Below, one piece after another: positions 9,886-19,152 of a DNA stretch of 27,626 nucleotides (the stretch's first letter is position 1; every line of letters starts with the position of its first letter). Both the position numbers and the translations under genes were made by a program. The DNA is from KBS-96 sp049585195. GTDB taxonomy: Bacteria; Acidobacteriota; Terriglobia; Bryobacterales; Bryobacteraceae. Where the stretch lies: NCBI GenBank assembly GCA_049585195.1, contig JBAUZG010000466.1, positions 1-27,626 of the forward strand, given 5' to 3'. The notes beneath the pieces were generated by a model. It searched no databases, was not told the origin of the DNA, and worked only from the letters and a program-made list of their open reading frames with translations.

Positions 9886-10545
9886 CTAGCCCAATCCGCC
9901 TTCGAAAGCAGTTGCGTAACCCGGTTCCAGCCGCTCGCTTAGGACGCGCCGTAAAGCCTCGCGGCCTCTTAATATTCGGGATTTTACAGTGCCGAGTGAG
10001 ATCTGAAGAATCTCTGCAATCTCTTCATACCCAAGCCCCTCGACGTCGCGCAGCACAACGGCGGTGCGAAACACGGGGCTTACTTCATCAAGAGCGCGTT
10101 GCACCAAAATATGCGTCTCCCGGTCAAGTGTGAAATCGAACGGCGATGGCCCCGGGTCGGGCGTTGTATCGAACGCTCGATGTTCCTGGTCCTCGTGCTC
10201 AATGGCAACCTCTCGTTTCCTGTGGCGCGAAAACCAGCGCCGGTGATTGTGCGCCTCGTTTACGGCGATGCGGTAGATCCAGGTCCGAAGACTGCTTCTC
10301 TCTTTAAACGAGTTAACGCTTCGAAAGATCTTCAAAAACACTTCCTGAACGACGTCGCAGGCATCGTTTTGGTCGCCAAGAAGCCGGTACACCATGTTGT
10401 ACACCGGCTGTTGATACCGGTTTAGTAACTCTTCATAAGCTGACTCGATACCTGCTCGCAAACCCCGCAGAAGGCGCGCGTCTTCCTCCGACAGCGGGGA
10501 TTGGTGTTTGCCGGCAATCGATAGCGTCAGCGTGGAATCGGCCAA
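9886..10545 (-). CDS. ECF (RpoE-like) RNA polymerase sigma factor
   Basis: Group IV sigma factor, about 219 residues. Sigma2 is seen at YEELLNRYQQPVYNMVYRLL, NDACDVVQEVFLKIFRSV and LRTWIYRIAVNEAHNHRR. Sigma4 is at RALDEVSPVFRTAVVLRDVE, YEEIAEILQISLGTVKSRIL and RGREALRRVL. I place the start at the TTG at 10545, because AGAGGGA (10552-10558, minus) lies 6 nt upstream. An in-frame TTG at 10584 would add 13 residues but has no ribosome site. An RpoE-type promoter lies upstream, so autoregulation is likely. It is followed at once by its anti-sigma gene. Confidence 0.93.
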   Translation of the reverse strand: MADSTLTLSIAGKHQSPLSEEDARLLRGLRAGIESAYEELLNRYQQPVYNMVYRLLGDQNDACDVVQEVFLKIFRSVNSFKERSSLRTWIYRIAVNEAHNHRRWFSRHRKREVAIEHEDQEHRAFDTTPDPGPSPFDFTLDRETHILVQRALDEVSPVFRTAVVLRDVEGLGYEEIAEILQISLGTVKSRILRGREALRRVLSERLEPGYATAFEGGLG

Positions 10546-10606
10546 AGTACTTCCCTCTGCAGTCGATTCTACTCCCTGGACCAACGGAAAATAAACGTCT
10601 TACTAG

Positions 10607-10635
10607 TTAGACACCAGGGAGCCCCGGCAAGTTCC
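10607..10635 (-). promoter_or_regulatory. ECF-type promoter of the sigma/anti-sigma operon
   Basis: On the minus strand GGAACTT (10629-10635) is followed after a 17-bp spacer by TCTAA (10607-10611). This fits the RpoE/ECF consensus (GGAACTT, 15-17 bp, TCnnA). Transcription would start near 10600, leaving about 55 nt before the preferred TTG start. It implies the sigma factor activates its own operon. Just upstream the minus strand has CCCCAAAAGGGG, a small palindrome between the permease stop and the -35, which might also act as a weak terminator. Confidence 0.7.
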
Positions 10636-10677
10636 CCTTTTGGGGGCCAAGGGTGTACGCGGGACTGGATTCACTCT

Positions 10678-13383
10678 TCACTCCTCGCGCAAGGCGACGA
10701 GGGGATCGATCAGTGCAGCCCGGCGAGCGGGCAGGAAGCTGGCCGCCAGAGCGGTCAATAACAAGACTATGGCAGCGCCGGCGATGGTTGCAGGATCGCT
10801 GGCTTTCACGTCGTAGAGCTGGCTTGAAACGAGGCCTCCGCAGGCGAGCGCTGCCGGTAAGCCAATCGCGAGGCCGAAAAGGACAACTCCGAGCGATTCG
10901 CGCAGGACAGCGCGCAGAATATTCGCCGGGCGAGCGCCCAAAGCCATGCGAATGCCGATTTCGTTTGTCCGGCGGGCCACGGAATAGGCGATCATGCCAT
11001 AAAGACCAATGGAGGCGAGCAGCAACGCCAGTAGTCCGAAGAAACCCGCCAGCTTCGCGAGCAGTTTTTCCTCGCCGAGAGAATGATCCACGGATTCGGC
11101 AAGCGTCGTTACATGGGAGATAGCAAGATTTGGATTCTCGGCGCTAACAGCGCCCCGGATCTCGCCGATCAATGCTTCCGGCCTACCTTGCGCCCGCACA
11201 ACGAGTTCGTTGTAACCGTCCATGCCCGAATCCTGGCCGTTATAGAAGTAAAACATCCCAACCGGCGCTTCGCGAACGCTTTCATATTTGGCGTCCTTTA
11301 CTACCCCCACGATTTCCCAGTGGTCGTGCTCGGAAAATGCAAATTGGCGGCCAAGCGGCGAAACATTGGGGAACAGCCTGCGCGCGAATGTTTCATTTAC
11401 GACAGCAATTGGCGGCGATTGGGGCGTGTCCTGCGGCCTGAAGCCTCGCCCTGCTACCAGCGGAATGCCCAACACGTCAAAGTATTGCGCTCCCACACGG
11501 TTTCCACTGAAGGACATGGCGTTCGCTTCGGTAAATGGCCCTCCCTGCCGCCAGACAGGAGTCATCCAATGCCCTTCGTCGAAGTTGATGAAAGAAAAGC
11601 TGGCCGCTTCGACGCCGGGCAGCGCTTGAATGCGGGCTTCGAGCCTGCGATAGAGCGCCACCAACGCCGGACCTTTCGCATTGAGGGAATCGCTGTCGAG
11701 CCGGAGAAGAAGGACGCGGTCCTTGTCGAATCCCGTGTTCGTTTGCTCGAGTTTTGCGAGTGTCGTGACAAAGAGCCCCGCGCCAATAACAAGGAAGAAC
11801 GCGAGCGCCACCTGCGCCGCAACCAGTATTTGGCCTAAGCGGCTGTTTGATTGCGTTCGAGCCAAGCCTTTGCCTTCTTTTAGCGAAGGTCCCGCATCGA
11901 CTCTGGTCATCTGCATCGCCGGCACGCTGCCGAAGATCAAGCCGGTCGCGAGCGAGAGTCCGAGAGTAAACAGCAGCACGGGTCCGTTTGGTCCCGTGTC
12001 GAGCGACACCGTATTCGGACCGGGGGAAAACATTGCAAGCAGCACGCGCCCACCCGCGATCGATACCAGTAATCCTAGGCAGCCGCCAATCAGCGCGAGG
12101 AAAAGGCTTTCGGAAAGCAATTGGCCAATCAATCGTCGACGCTGTGCCCCAAGCGCGATCCGCACGGCAATCTCGCGGCGGCGCGCTGCCGCGCGCGCCA
12201 GCAGCAGATTCGCGATATTGACGCACGCGATCACCAGTACGAGACCAACGACAACCATGAGAATCTGCAGAGGACGCGAGAACCGCCGGCGCAGCCGTGA
12301 AATGCCGCGCGCCGCTTCGGTCAATTTCACGCGAGCCTTCCGCATATCTTCGATGCGGTCTGGAGAAGGAGACGATCCGGCGAGTGCGTGAAGCCATTGC
12401 GCAAATCGCGCGTTCGCTTCAGTTTGAGCCTGGGCCATGGTGACGCCGGGCCTCATGCGGCCAATCAGCCAGAGCGACTGTTCCAGTGTGTCGAATGGAT
12501 GGTGGAACCAGGGCTGCACCTGCGCTTGCATTGCTAAGGGAATCCAGATGTCGGGAGGCGTGCCAACTTCGGTTCCAAAGAATTCGGGGGCGGCTATTCC
12601 GACGATTGTGAAAACGGTATTGTTGAATGAAAGAGCGCGGCCAATTACGGCGGGGTCTTGAGCGAAGCGCCGTGTCCAATAGCCGTACCGCATCACCGCT
12701 ACCGGTGCGCCACCTCGAATGCGGTCGTCTTCCGGCGTCAGCACGCGCCCCGTGTAGGCTTTTACCCCAAGCATCGAAAAATAATTGCCCGAGACCAGCC
12801 GAATCGTCACCGGCTCCAGTTCCCCGCCCGTCTTGCCGAATCGCGCATGAACGTCGCCGGACATACTTTCCTCGGCGGCAATATCCGAGAAAACCTGGTT
12901 GTCGTTGCGAATCTCGCGATAAAACGGATGCGAAAACAGGTCTGGCGAATAGTGCGGGAAATCGTCGTTTATTCCCGATGCGTGGCCTTCTCCAAACAGC
13001 ACGAGCTGTTCCGGATGTTGCACCGGCAGCAAGCGCAGCATCAGCGCATCCATTACGCTGAAGATCGCGGTGTTCGCACCGATTCCGAGCGCCAAGGAGG
13101 CGACCGCGATGATGGTGAAACCGGGACTGCGGCGCAGCATGCGCAGCGAGAAGCGCAGGTCCTGAACGGCATTCTCTATCCACCGGGTTCCGCGCGCTTC
13201 GCGGCAATCTTCCTTGAGTTGTTCAAGGCCGCCAAACTTCAGCCGTGCGGCGCGCCGCGCTTCGTCAGCGCTCATGCCCCGGCGGATGTTTTCGGCTACT
13301 TGCTGATCAAAGTGAAATCGAAGTTCAGAATCGAGCTTCTGCTCCAGTTCCGTTTTTTTTAGAAGCCTTTGCCACCAATTCAT
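10678..13383 (-). CDS. ADOP-type MacB/FtsX permease, third of the tandem set
   Basis: The protein is about 901 residues from the ATG at 13383 (MNWWQRLLKK), which aligns with the other two permeases. An ATG at 13398 adds five residues and would overlap the preceding stop. The N-terminal ADOP-specific segment (ELRFHFDQQ, RRAARLKFGGLEQLKEDCRE) precedes helix 1 (RSPGFTIIAVASLALGIGAN). A MacB-like periplasmic core follows, then two FtsX blocks with repeated signatures: RRREIAVRIALGAQRRRL and RRTNEIGIRMALGARPANIL. It ends IDPLVALREE, whereas siblings end LRYE. These permeases resemble the MacB/LolCE ABC class but no ATPase gene is adjacent. The substrate is unknown; export of lipids, peptides or toxic compounds is only a family-level guess. 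Confidence 0.9.
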   Translation of the reverse strand: MNWWQRLLKKTELEQKLDSELRFHFDQQVAENIRRGMSADEARRAARLKFGGLEQLKEDCREARGTRWIENAVQDLRFSLRMLRRSPGFTIIAVASLALGIGANTAIFSVMDALMLRLLPVQHPEQLVLFGEGHASGINDDFPHYSPDLFSHPFYREIRNDNQVFSDIAAEESMSGDVHARFGKTGGELEPVTIRLVSGNYFSMLGVKAYTGRVLTPEDDRIRGGAPVAVMRYGYWTRRFAQDPAVIGRALSFNNTVFTIVGIAAPEFFGTEVGTPPDIWIPLAMQAQVQPWFHHPFDTLEQSLWLIGRMRPGVTMAQAQTEANARFAQWLHALAGSSPSPDRIEDMRKARVKLTEAARGISRLRRRFSRPLQILMVVVGLVLVIACVNIANLLLARAAARRREIAVRIALGAQRRRLIGQLLSESLFLALIGGCLGLLVSIAGGRVLLAMFSPGPNTVSLDTGPNGPVLLFTLGLSLATGLIFGSVPAMQMTRVDAGPSLKEGKGLARTQSNSRLGQILVAAQVALAFFLVIGAGLFVTTLAKLEQTNTGFDKDRVLLLRLDSDSLNAKGPALVALYRRLEARIQALPGVEAASFSFINFDEGHWMTPVWRQGGPFTEANAMSFSGNRVGAQYFDVLGIPLVAGRGFRPQDTPQSPPIAVVNETFARRLFPNVSPLGRQFAFSEHDHWEIVGVVKDAKYESVREAPVGMFYFYNGQDSGMDGYNELVVRAQGRPEALIGEIRGAVSAENPNLAISHVTTLAESVDHSLGEEKLLAKLAGFFGLLALLLASIGLYGMIAYSVARRTNEIGIRMALGARPANILRAVLRESLGVVLFGLAIGLPAALACGGLVSSQLYDVKASDPATIAGAAIVLLLTALAASFLPARRAALIDPLVALREE

Positions 13384-13390
13384 AGAGTTC

Positions 13391-16000
13391 TCACTCATAA
13401 CGCAGCGTAATCACGGGATCGACTTTCATTGCACGGCGCGCCGGCGCGTAACATGCCGCGAGCGCGATTCCGGCGAGCAACAGCCCTGCAGCGACAAAAG
13501 TAGGAACATCATGCGGCTTGACCTCAAACAGCGTTCCCGCCAGCAATCGCGTCATCTCCCACGCGCTTGCAACGCCCACGGCGATGCCCAACAATGCAGG
13601 CAACATCCCTTGCCACAAAATCAGTTTCAGCACTTGCGCGGGCCGCGCACCGACCGCAAGGCGCACGCCGATTTCGCGTGTCCGCTGAGCGACTGTATAA
13701 GCAATCACGCCTGAAACTCCAGTCCCCGCAAGCAGCAGCCCAAGAGCGCCAAACGACGCCAGCAGGAAAGTGACAAACTTACGATCGACAAGGCCCGATG
13801 CCACTGTGGCAGTCAATGGAACCACGCGGGGAGGCGGCTGCCCTTTGTCGAGCTCCCGTATTGGCAGAGTAACTGCCCGCGCTACGGCGCCCGGTTCAAC
13901 CGAGGTGCGCACCACGATGGTCATGAAATTTACCGGCATTTGCGCGGCGGGAACGTACACCTCCGGCAGGTCCGGTTTATCAAGAGAGCTTTGCTTTATG
14001 TCGGTCACAATGCCGACGATTTCGACCAGCGGCTGAGCGGCGTAGCGCACCCGGATCTGCTTTCCGATGGCGCTTCCTTGCGGCGATACACGGCGAGCCA
14101 TGGTTTGATTGACGATCGCAACGGATGTTGTATGGGCATTATCGGAATCGGTGAAGAACCGGCCTTCGACGAGCGAAGTGCCCAGTGTCTGAAAGTAGCG
14201 GGGCATGATCATGTTGAGAGCGGTCCATGGTTGCTCGGCGCTCGGCGGCGCCGGACGGCCTTCCAAGACATATGGCGAAGTCCACATGATCCCGCCCAGT
14301 GGACCGCACATTGCGGCGCTGGCAGATTTGACGCCTGGCAAACGGCCAATGCGATCGAGCGCTTCTGAGAAGAAGTTCAGCGCCTCTGTATTTGACGGCG
14401 TGCTGCGAACGACATCGAACGCAAGTAGGTGGTCCGCGCGGAAACCCGGATCGACATCCGAGGCGGCAAACAGACTGCGCAGCGTCAAGCCCGCGCCGAT
14501 GGAGAGAACCAGGGCTACGGCGATCTCTGCCACGATGAGGGTTGAGCGCCAGCGCCGGCTGGCAGGACTTACTCCTGTTGAGCCGCTTTCCTTCAGCCCG
14601 GCATTGACATTCATTCGCGGCGTGTTGAGGGCCGGCGCAAAACCGAAGAGCACGCCGCTTAGAAGACATGCTCCCAAAGTGAATAGCAGCACGGTCCCAT
14701 TGATATGCGCGTTGTCGAGGCCGGGAACCGGGCGGCCATACAGCCGGACGAGAGGGCCAATGCTCAAGCCGGCCAAAAGAAGCCCCACTGCGGCGCCGGC
14801 CGCCGCCAAGAGCATGTTCTCGACGAGCAATTGGCGAGCCAGCCGGCTGCGGCTTGCGCCCAGCGCGGCTCGAACGGCAAACTCACGCCGTCTTCCATTC
14901 GCGCGGCCAAGGGCCATGTGTGCGAGGTTTGCGCACGCGAGCAGCAGCACGAAGCCGACAGCGCCGAGAAGCATCGTCAGTTTTCCACGGATGCCACCCA
15001 GGAGTTGCTCGGCGACGGGAGTTACTAGCGCCGTCTCATTACGATTCGATTGAGGATATTCGCGGCCGAGCCGGTCCATAATGGTGTCCATCTCGGCCCG
15101 CGCCATTTTAAGCGAGACGCCGGAGCGGATCGTTCCCAAGACGGTGATTCCAGGATGGTTCTCACGAGCCGTCATGTTTGGGAGGTTCGATTTCGCGCCA
15201 ATGGGCACGCAAACATCGAAATTGAGATAGGGGAATTCGCGGCGCGGAGGAAGAACGCCAACCACGGTGTAGGCTTGTTCGTCGAGCGGGATGGTTCTTC
15301 CGATCGCATACGCGTCAGCCTTCAAAATGTTCCGCCAAAACGAATAGCTCACTACGGCTACTCGCGCTGCCCCCTGTTTATCGTCCGCATCGCCAAACGT
15401 GCGGCCAAGCATGGGTGTGAGCGCGAGTAGCGGGAAGTACGAGCTCGATACCCATGCGCCTTGCAGCATTCGCGGCTCGCCGATCCCACTCAACTTTAGA
15501 CGCCCGGGCTGGACGGCCGCGATGTTCTCAAAGACATCGTTCTGCTTCCGCCAATCGAGGTAATCCGGCCAGGAGTCGTTCATAGCGCCGCTACGCTTCA
15601 GCGATTCGTAGATGACGACCATCCGCGCGGCGTTAGGATACGGCAAGGGCCGCAACAACACGGCATTTACGACGCTGAACATTGCGCTGTTCGCTCCGAT
15701 TCCGAGCGCCAAAGAGGCGACAGCGACGAACGTAAAGCCAGGACTGCGGCGCAGCATGCGAACCGCGAATCGCACGTCCTGAATAGCGCTTTCGAGCCAC
15801 CTTGTTCCACGAGCGTCCCGGCAGTCTTCTTTCACTTGTTCGAGGCCGCCGAACTTCAAACGCGCGGCGCGCCTCGCGTCGTCCGCGCTCAACCCGCGGC
15901 GGATGTTATCGGCTATTTGCTGTTCGAAGTGAAATTGAAGCTCGGCATCGAGCTTCCGCTCGAGTTCGTTCCGTCTTATAAGCCGTTGCCACCAATTCAC
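13391..16000 (-). CDS. ADOP-type MacB/FtsX permease, second of the tandem set
   Basis: The protein is about 869 residues from a GTG at 16000 (VNWWQRLIRRNELERK). AGGAGA lies about 6 nt upstream, which decides this start. A 42-residue upstream extension would run into the preceding gene and has no family similarity. It has the ADOP N-terminal segment (ELQFHFEQQ, RRAARLKFGGLEQVKEDCRD), helix 1 at RSPGFTFVAVASLALGIGAN and a MacB-like periplasmic core. Two FtsX modules carry RRREFAVRAALGASRSRL and QRTREIGVRLAVGARPAQVL. The end is KVDPVITLRYE. Its N-terminal part is close to the third permease at DNA level, so the two probably arose by tandem duplication. It ends 7 bases before the next permease start. 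Confidence 0.9.
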   Translation of the reverse strand: MNWWQRLIRRNELERKLDAELQFHFEQQIADNIRRGLSADDARRAARLKFGGLEQVKEDCRDARGTRWLESAIQDVRFAVRMLRRSPGFTFVAVASLALGIGANSAMFSVVNAVLLRPLPYPNAARMVVIYESLKRSGAMNDSWPDYLDWRKQNDVFENIAAVQPGRLKLSGIGEPRMLQGAWVSSSYFPLLALTPMLGRTFGDADDKQGAARVAVVSYSFWRNILKADAYAIGRTIPLDEQAYTVVGVLPPRREFPYLNFDVCVPIGAKSNLPNMTARENHPGITVLGTIRSGVSLKMARAEMDTIMDRLGREYPQSNRNETALVTPVAEQLLGGIRGKLTMLLGAVGFVLLLACANLAHMALGRANGRRREFAVRAALGASRSRLARQLLVENMLLAAAGAAVGLLLAGLSIGPLVRLYGRPVPGLDNAHINGTVLLFTLGACLLSGVLFGFAPALNTPRMNVNAGLKESGSTGVSPASRRWRSTLIVAEIAVALVLSIGAGLTLRSLFAASDVDPGFRADHLLAFDVVRSTPSNTEALNFFSEALDRIGRLPGVKSASAAMCGPLGGIMWTSPYVLEGRPAPPSAEQPWTALNMIMPRYFQTLGTSLVEGRFFTDSDNAHTTSVAIVNQTMARRVSPQGSAIGKQIRVRYAAQPLVEIVGIVTDIKQSSLDKPDLPEVYVPAAQMPVNFMTIVVRTSVEPGAVARAVTLPIRELDKGQPPPRVVPLTATVASGLVDRKFVTFLLASFGALGLLLAGTGVSGVIAYTVAQRTREIGVRLAVGARPAQVLKLILWQGMLPALLGIAVGVASAWEMTRLLAGTLFEVKPHDVPTFVAAGLLLAGIALAACYAPARRAMKVDPVITLRYE

Positions 16001-16065
16001 GGTAGTCTCCTTTTGAAGAGGGCGGACTGATGTCCACCGCGGGCTGAAGCCACCCTCCAAGTTGG

Positions 16066-18756
16066 TTACTCGTATCGCAGAGCTGCCATGGGATCGAGGC
16101 GCGAAGCACGATGTGCGGGCACCCAACTTGCGAGGACCGCGATAATCAGAAGAAATGTGCTGGCTGCTAGAAACGTTGCCGGGTCGTTGTAGCGCAGGCC
16201 GAACAGGAGCGAACTCGCATAGCGCGCCATGGCGGCGGCCAGGATGACGCCAACCGCTGCGCCGAGAATCACCAAGTAGCTGGCTCGCCGCACAATCGAC
16301 CGGGTGACTGCTCGCGAAGTGGCGCCCAGAGCGAGGCGGATGCCAATTTCGTTCGTTCGCGCCGATACGGCGTATGATGTGACGCCGTACAATCCGATCG
16401 CGGCCAGCAGCGCAGCGAGAGCGCCAAAGAATCCGGAAAGAATCGCCATCAGCCGTTCCATAATCAATCCGTTGCGCACGTTGGTCTCGAAAATCTCGAA
16501 GGCCGAGCGGATGTTCGGTGAAACTTCCGCAAGCTTCTGCCGCACGGCAGCGATCACACTCTCGGGCTTGGCCGAACTTCGAATGAACACATTACCTCCG
16601 GGGCCTCCGGCGCCAGGGTTAAATTGGAGCGCTGGCGCAAATGCCTGCGGCGGAATCGTTTCGCGCAACCCGGCGTACTTTGTGTCTCCGACGACGCCGA
16701 CGATTTCATAGAGCGTGGCGGGATAGTTGGGTTCGGCGCGCGTCAGGATGGTTTGGCCGATGGGATCGGCGCCTTTCAGAATTTCTCGAACGAATGTTTG
16801 ATTGACAATGGCGACTGGCGCGGAGGTGGCGGTATCGCGCGCAGTGAAGTCGCGGCCGGCAAGCATCGGCGTGCCCATCGTGCGAAAGTAATCGGGGCTG
16901 ATCCAGGTGAATTTCGAAGAGCTGTTAACCGGACCGGCGCGCACGCCCAATGTCCAACTGCTGCCATTAAGCGGAGGGTGCGTCGAGGTTGCGGCGGATT
17001 CGACTTGCGGAACAGATCGAATCTGTTCCAGCAAATTTTGAAGAAAAGGCATATGCCGATCAACCGGCATCGAGACGTGCGAAAAATCTACGGAGGCGAG
17101 AATGATCCCTTCTTCTCTGAAGCCTGGATTCAACGTGATGAGGTTCCAAAAGCTCTGAACGAAGAGCGCCGCGCCAACCAGCAGCACCAGTGAGATCGCA
17201 ATCTGCGAGACGACCAGCGTGTTTTGCAACGATGCTCGCTGGCGCCCGCCTGTCATGCCGCGCGTTCCGGCTTTCAGAGCCTCGCCGGGATCGGTTTGCG
17301 AGCCTCGGAATGCCGGGACCAGGCCGAAGATCAGGCATGTCACGACAGTTCCAGCAGCCGTGAAGGCGAGAATGCGCCAATCGGGGCTCAAGTCGACATA
17401 GGGCGTATAGTCCGAGGTGGTGACGAGCAAAAGAATGCCCTTGGCAAGGACGTTCGCAACCGACAGGCCGAGCGCGGCTCCAAGGATGGCAATTACCAAG
17501 CCCTCGGCGAAGAGCTGGCGGATCAGGCGGAAACGCGAAGCTCCAATAGCAGCGCGAACAGCCATTTCGCGCTCTCGGGTGGTCGCGCGCACCAGCATCA
17601 AATTGGCGAGATTCGCACAGGCGATCAAGAGAACCAGACCGGTGATGGCCAGTAGCAGCCATAAGGACGCCTTGTCGCTTTCGCCCATTGTGTTCACACC
17701 CGTCGCGGCTGGATACGCAGATAACCGGAGTTTCTTGTAGAAAGTATGCGCCGTCGAATCGTAGCCAGTTGGGACGGTAGCTTCAAAAATGGCGGGGCTG
17801 ATGGAAGCAAGCTGCGAAGCGGCTTGCGCGAGCGTCCATCCGGGCTTGAGGCGGCCCATCACATTCAGGAACGAGAAGTCGCTCCGGCGCAGGGCTTCGG
17901 CGGACGGAGAGTAGGAAGTCATGGAGCAGAGAGGCACAGCGATATCAAACTTGTCTCCCGCTTCAAGACCTGAGAAGCGGGGAGGCGTCACGCCGATGAT
18001 TTGCGTGGGATGGCCATTGATAATGAGCGTGCTGCCGATGGCAGAGTCGCGTGCACCAAATTCGCTTTGCCAGAACCCGTAACTGAGCACGGCGCCGGGT
18101 ATGCCGCAGCCCGGCCGTTCGTCGGACAGCGTGAAAAAATGCCCTCGAACCGGCGCAATGCCCAATGTGGAGAACATTGGTCCGCTAATCCAGAGGCCGT
18201 GCGCTTGTCGCTCTGTTGCGCCGCTGCCGATGGCAAACGTTTCCGCCTTCGCCCAGGCGAATACACCTGAGAATCCCTGCTGGTGCCGCCGGAGCTGATC
18301 CCAGACGGCATAAGAAAGGTTATTCTCGTTGTTGCTGATCCCAAAACCAGCTCCGCCTTTAATATGAATCTGCGCCAGCGACTGCGGATCGTGAACCGGC
18401 AACGTGCGCAGGAGGAAGGCGTCGATCAAAGTAAAGATCGCGGTGTTCGCGCCAATTCCGAGCGCGAGCGTGCACAGCGCGGTTAACGTGAAACCGGGGC
18501 TTCTGCGCAACCCCCGCAGGGCGAGCCGGAGATCCTGAAGCGTCGATTCCACCCAGAGCGTGCCGCGCGCCTCCCGGCAATCCTCTTTAACCTCTTCAAG
18601 GCCGCCGAACTTCAGCCGCGCACTGCGCCGCGCCTCTGCTTCGCTCATTCCGCGGCGAATGTTGTCCGCTACCTGCCGGTCGAAATGAAACCGAAGCTCC
18701 GCGTCGAGCTTTCTCTCCAATTCGTTTCTTTTTAGAAGCCGGTGCCACCAGTTCAC
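16066..18756 (-). CDS. ADOP-type MacB/FtsX permease, first of the tandem set
   Basis: The protein is 896 residues, starting with a GTG at 18756 whose GTGA overlaps the padR stop; a GAAGGGGG purine run precedes it. This 4-base overlap implies coupling to PadR. The architecture matches its siblings: an N-terminal ADOP segment (ELRFHFDRQ, RRSARLKFGGLEEVKEDCRE), helix 1 at RSPGFTLTALCTLALGIGAN, a periplasmic core, then two FtsX modules with REREMAVRAAIGASRFRL and ARTNEIGIRLALGATSRAV, ending RLDPMAALRYE. The sequence is more diverged from the other two than they are from each other, so it may have a different partner or substrate. No ATPase is encoded nearby. Confidence 0.9.
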   Translation of the reverse strand: MNWWHRLLKRNELERKLDAELRFHFDRQVADNIRRGMSEAEARRSARLKFGGLEEVKEDCREARGTLWVESTLQDLRLALRGLRRSPGFTLTALCTLALGIGANTAIFTLIDAFLLRTLPVHDPQSLAQIHIKGGAGFGISNNENNLSYAVWDQLRRHQQGFSGVFAWAKAETFAIGSGATERQAHGLWISGPMFSTLGIAPVRGHFFTLSDERPGCGIPGAVLSYGFWQSEFGARDSAIGSTLIINGHPTQIIGVTPPRFSGLEAGDKFDIAVPLCSMTSYSPSAEALRRSDFSFLNVMGRLKPGWTLAQAASQLASISPAIFEATVPTGYDSTAHTFYKKLRLSAYPAATGVNTMGESDKASLWLLLAITGLVLLIACANLANLMLVRATTREREMAVRAAIGASRFRLIRQLFAEGLVIAILGAALGLSVANVLAKGILLLVTTSDYTPYVDLSPDWRILAFTAAGTVVTCLIFGLVPAFRGSQTDPGEALKAGTRGMTGGRQRASLQNTLVVSQIAISLVLLVGAALFVQSFWNLITLNPGFREEGIILASVDFSHVSMPVDRHMPFLQNLLEQIRSVPQVESAATSTHPPLNGSSWTLGVRAGPVNSSSKFTWISPDYFRTMGTPMLAGRDFTARDTATSAPVAIVNQTFVREILKGADPIGQTILTRAEPNYPATLYEIVGVVGDTKYAGLRETIPPQAFAPALQFNPGAGGPGGNVFIRSSAKPESVIAAVRQKLAEVSPNIRSAFEIFETNVRNGLIMERLMAILSGFFGALAALLAAIGLYGVTSYAVSARTNEIGIRLALGATSRAVTRSIVRRASYLVILGAAVGVILAAAMARYASSLLFGLRYNDPATFLAASTFLLIIAVLASWVPAHRASRLDPMAALRYE

Positions 18757-19121
18757 ATCGCGCCCCCTTCGCCAAGCTGCAAAACCAACCCGACTGCTTC
18801 AGCGAGCCGCGACCAGTTCGCCGTTTCACTCTTAAGCTGAGCCCGCCCTTTCGCCGTGAGCCGGTAGAACTTTGCCTCGCGGCCGGTTTCCGACTCCTTC
18901 CACTCGGCCGAGAGATAACCTCTGTTCTCGAGGCGATGCAGCGCGGGATAAAGCGACCCTTGCTGCACTTGCAAAACGTCTCTGGATATTTGCTGGAGGC
19001 GTTGCGCGATTGCATAGCCGTGAATCGGGCCGAGAGCGGTCACTTGCAGGATGAGCAGGTCGAGAGTGCCTTGCGGGATATCGGACTTGGGCGATGGGTT
19101 CGAAGTGGATGAAAGCCTCAT
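18753..19121 (-). CDS. PadR family transcriptional repressor
   Basis: The protein is about 122 residues from the ATG at 19121 (MRLSSTSNPSPKSDIPQGTL). The PadR winged-helix domain is clear: GTLDLLILQVTALGPIHGYA, QQGSLYPALHRLENRGYL and REAKFYRLTAKGRAQL, followed by a C-terminal helix. This short type (PadR-s2) regulates membrane transport operons, and in Acidobacteriota it commonly heads ADOP sets. It overlaps the first permease by 4 bases. An in-frame TTG at 19157 would extend the protein by 12 residues but lies in the predicted -35 and is rejected. The operator and promoter upstream suggest it represses its own operon. Confidence 0.93.
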   Translation of the reverse strand: MRLSSTSNPSPKSDIPQGTLDLLILQVTALGPIHGYAIAQRLQQISRDVLQVQQGSLYPALHRLENRGYLSAEWKESETGREAKFYRLTAKGRAQLKSETANWSRLAEAVGLVLQLGEGGAM

Positions 19122-19122
19122 T

Positions 19123-19152
19123 CTTCTACATATAAGGCAAAAGCTGTAGAAG
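19123..19152 (-). promoter_or_regulatory. Inverted-repeat operator, probably for PadR
   Basis: CTTCTACA and TGTAGAAG form a perfect 8-bp inverted repeat separated by 14 bases. The half-site centres are 22 bp apart, about two helical turns, suiting a dimeric winged-helix repressor. PadR operators often contain TGTA/ACAT-type half-sites at similar spacing. It lies right over the promoter and ends one base before the padR start codon, so binding should block transcription. The assignment to this PadR is inferred from position. Confidence 0.7.

Noticed and set aside
10546..10584. 13-residue extension of the sigma factor from the upstream TTG
   Set aside because: No ribosome site precedes it, whereas the TTG at 10545 has AGAGGGA at ideal spacing.
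16001..16126. 42-residue N-terminal extension of the middle permease
   Set aside because: It overlaps the preceding permease, lacks family similarity, and the GTG at 16000 has a proper ribosome site and aligns with the siblings.
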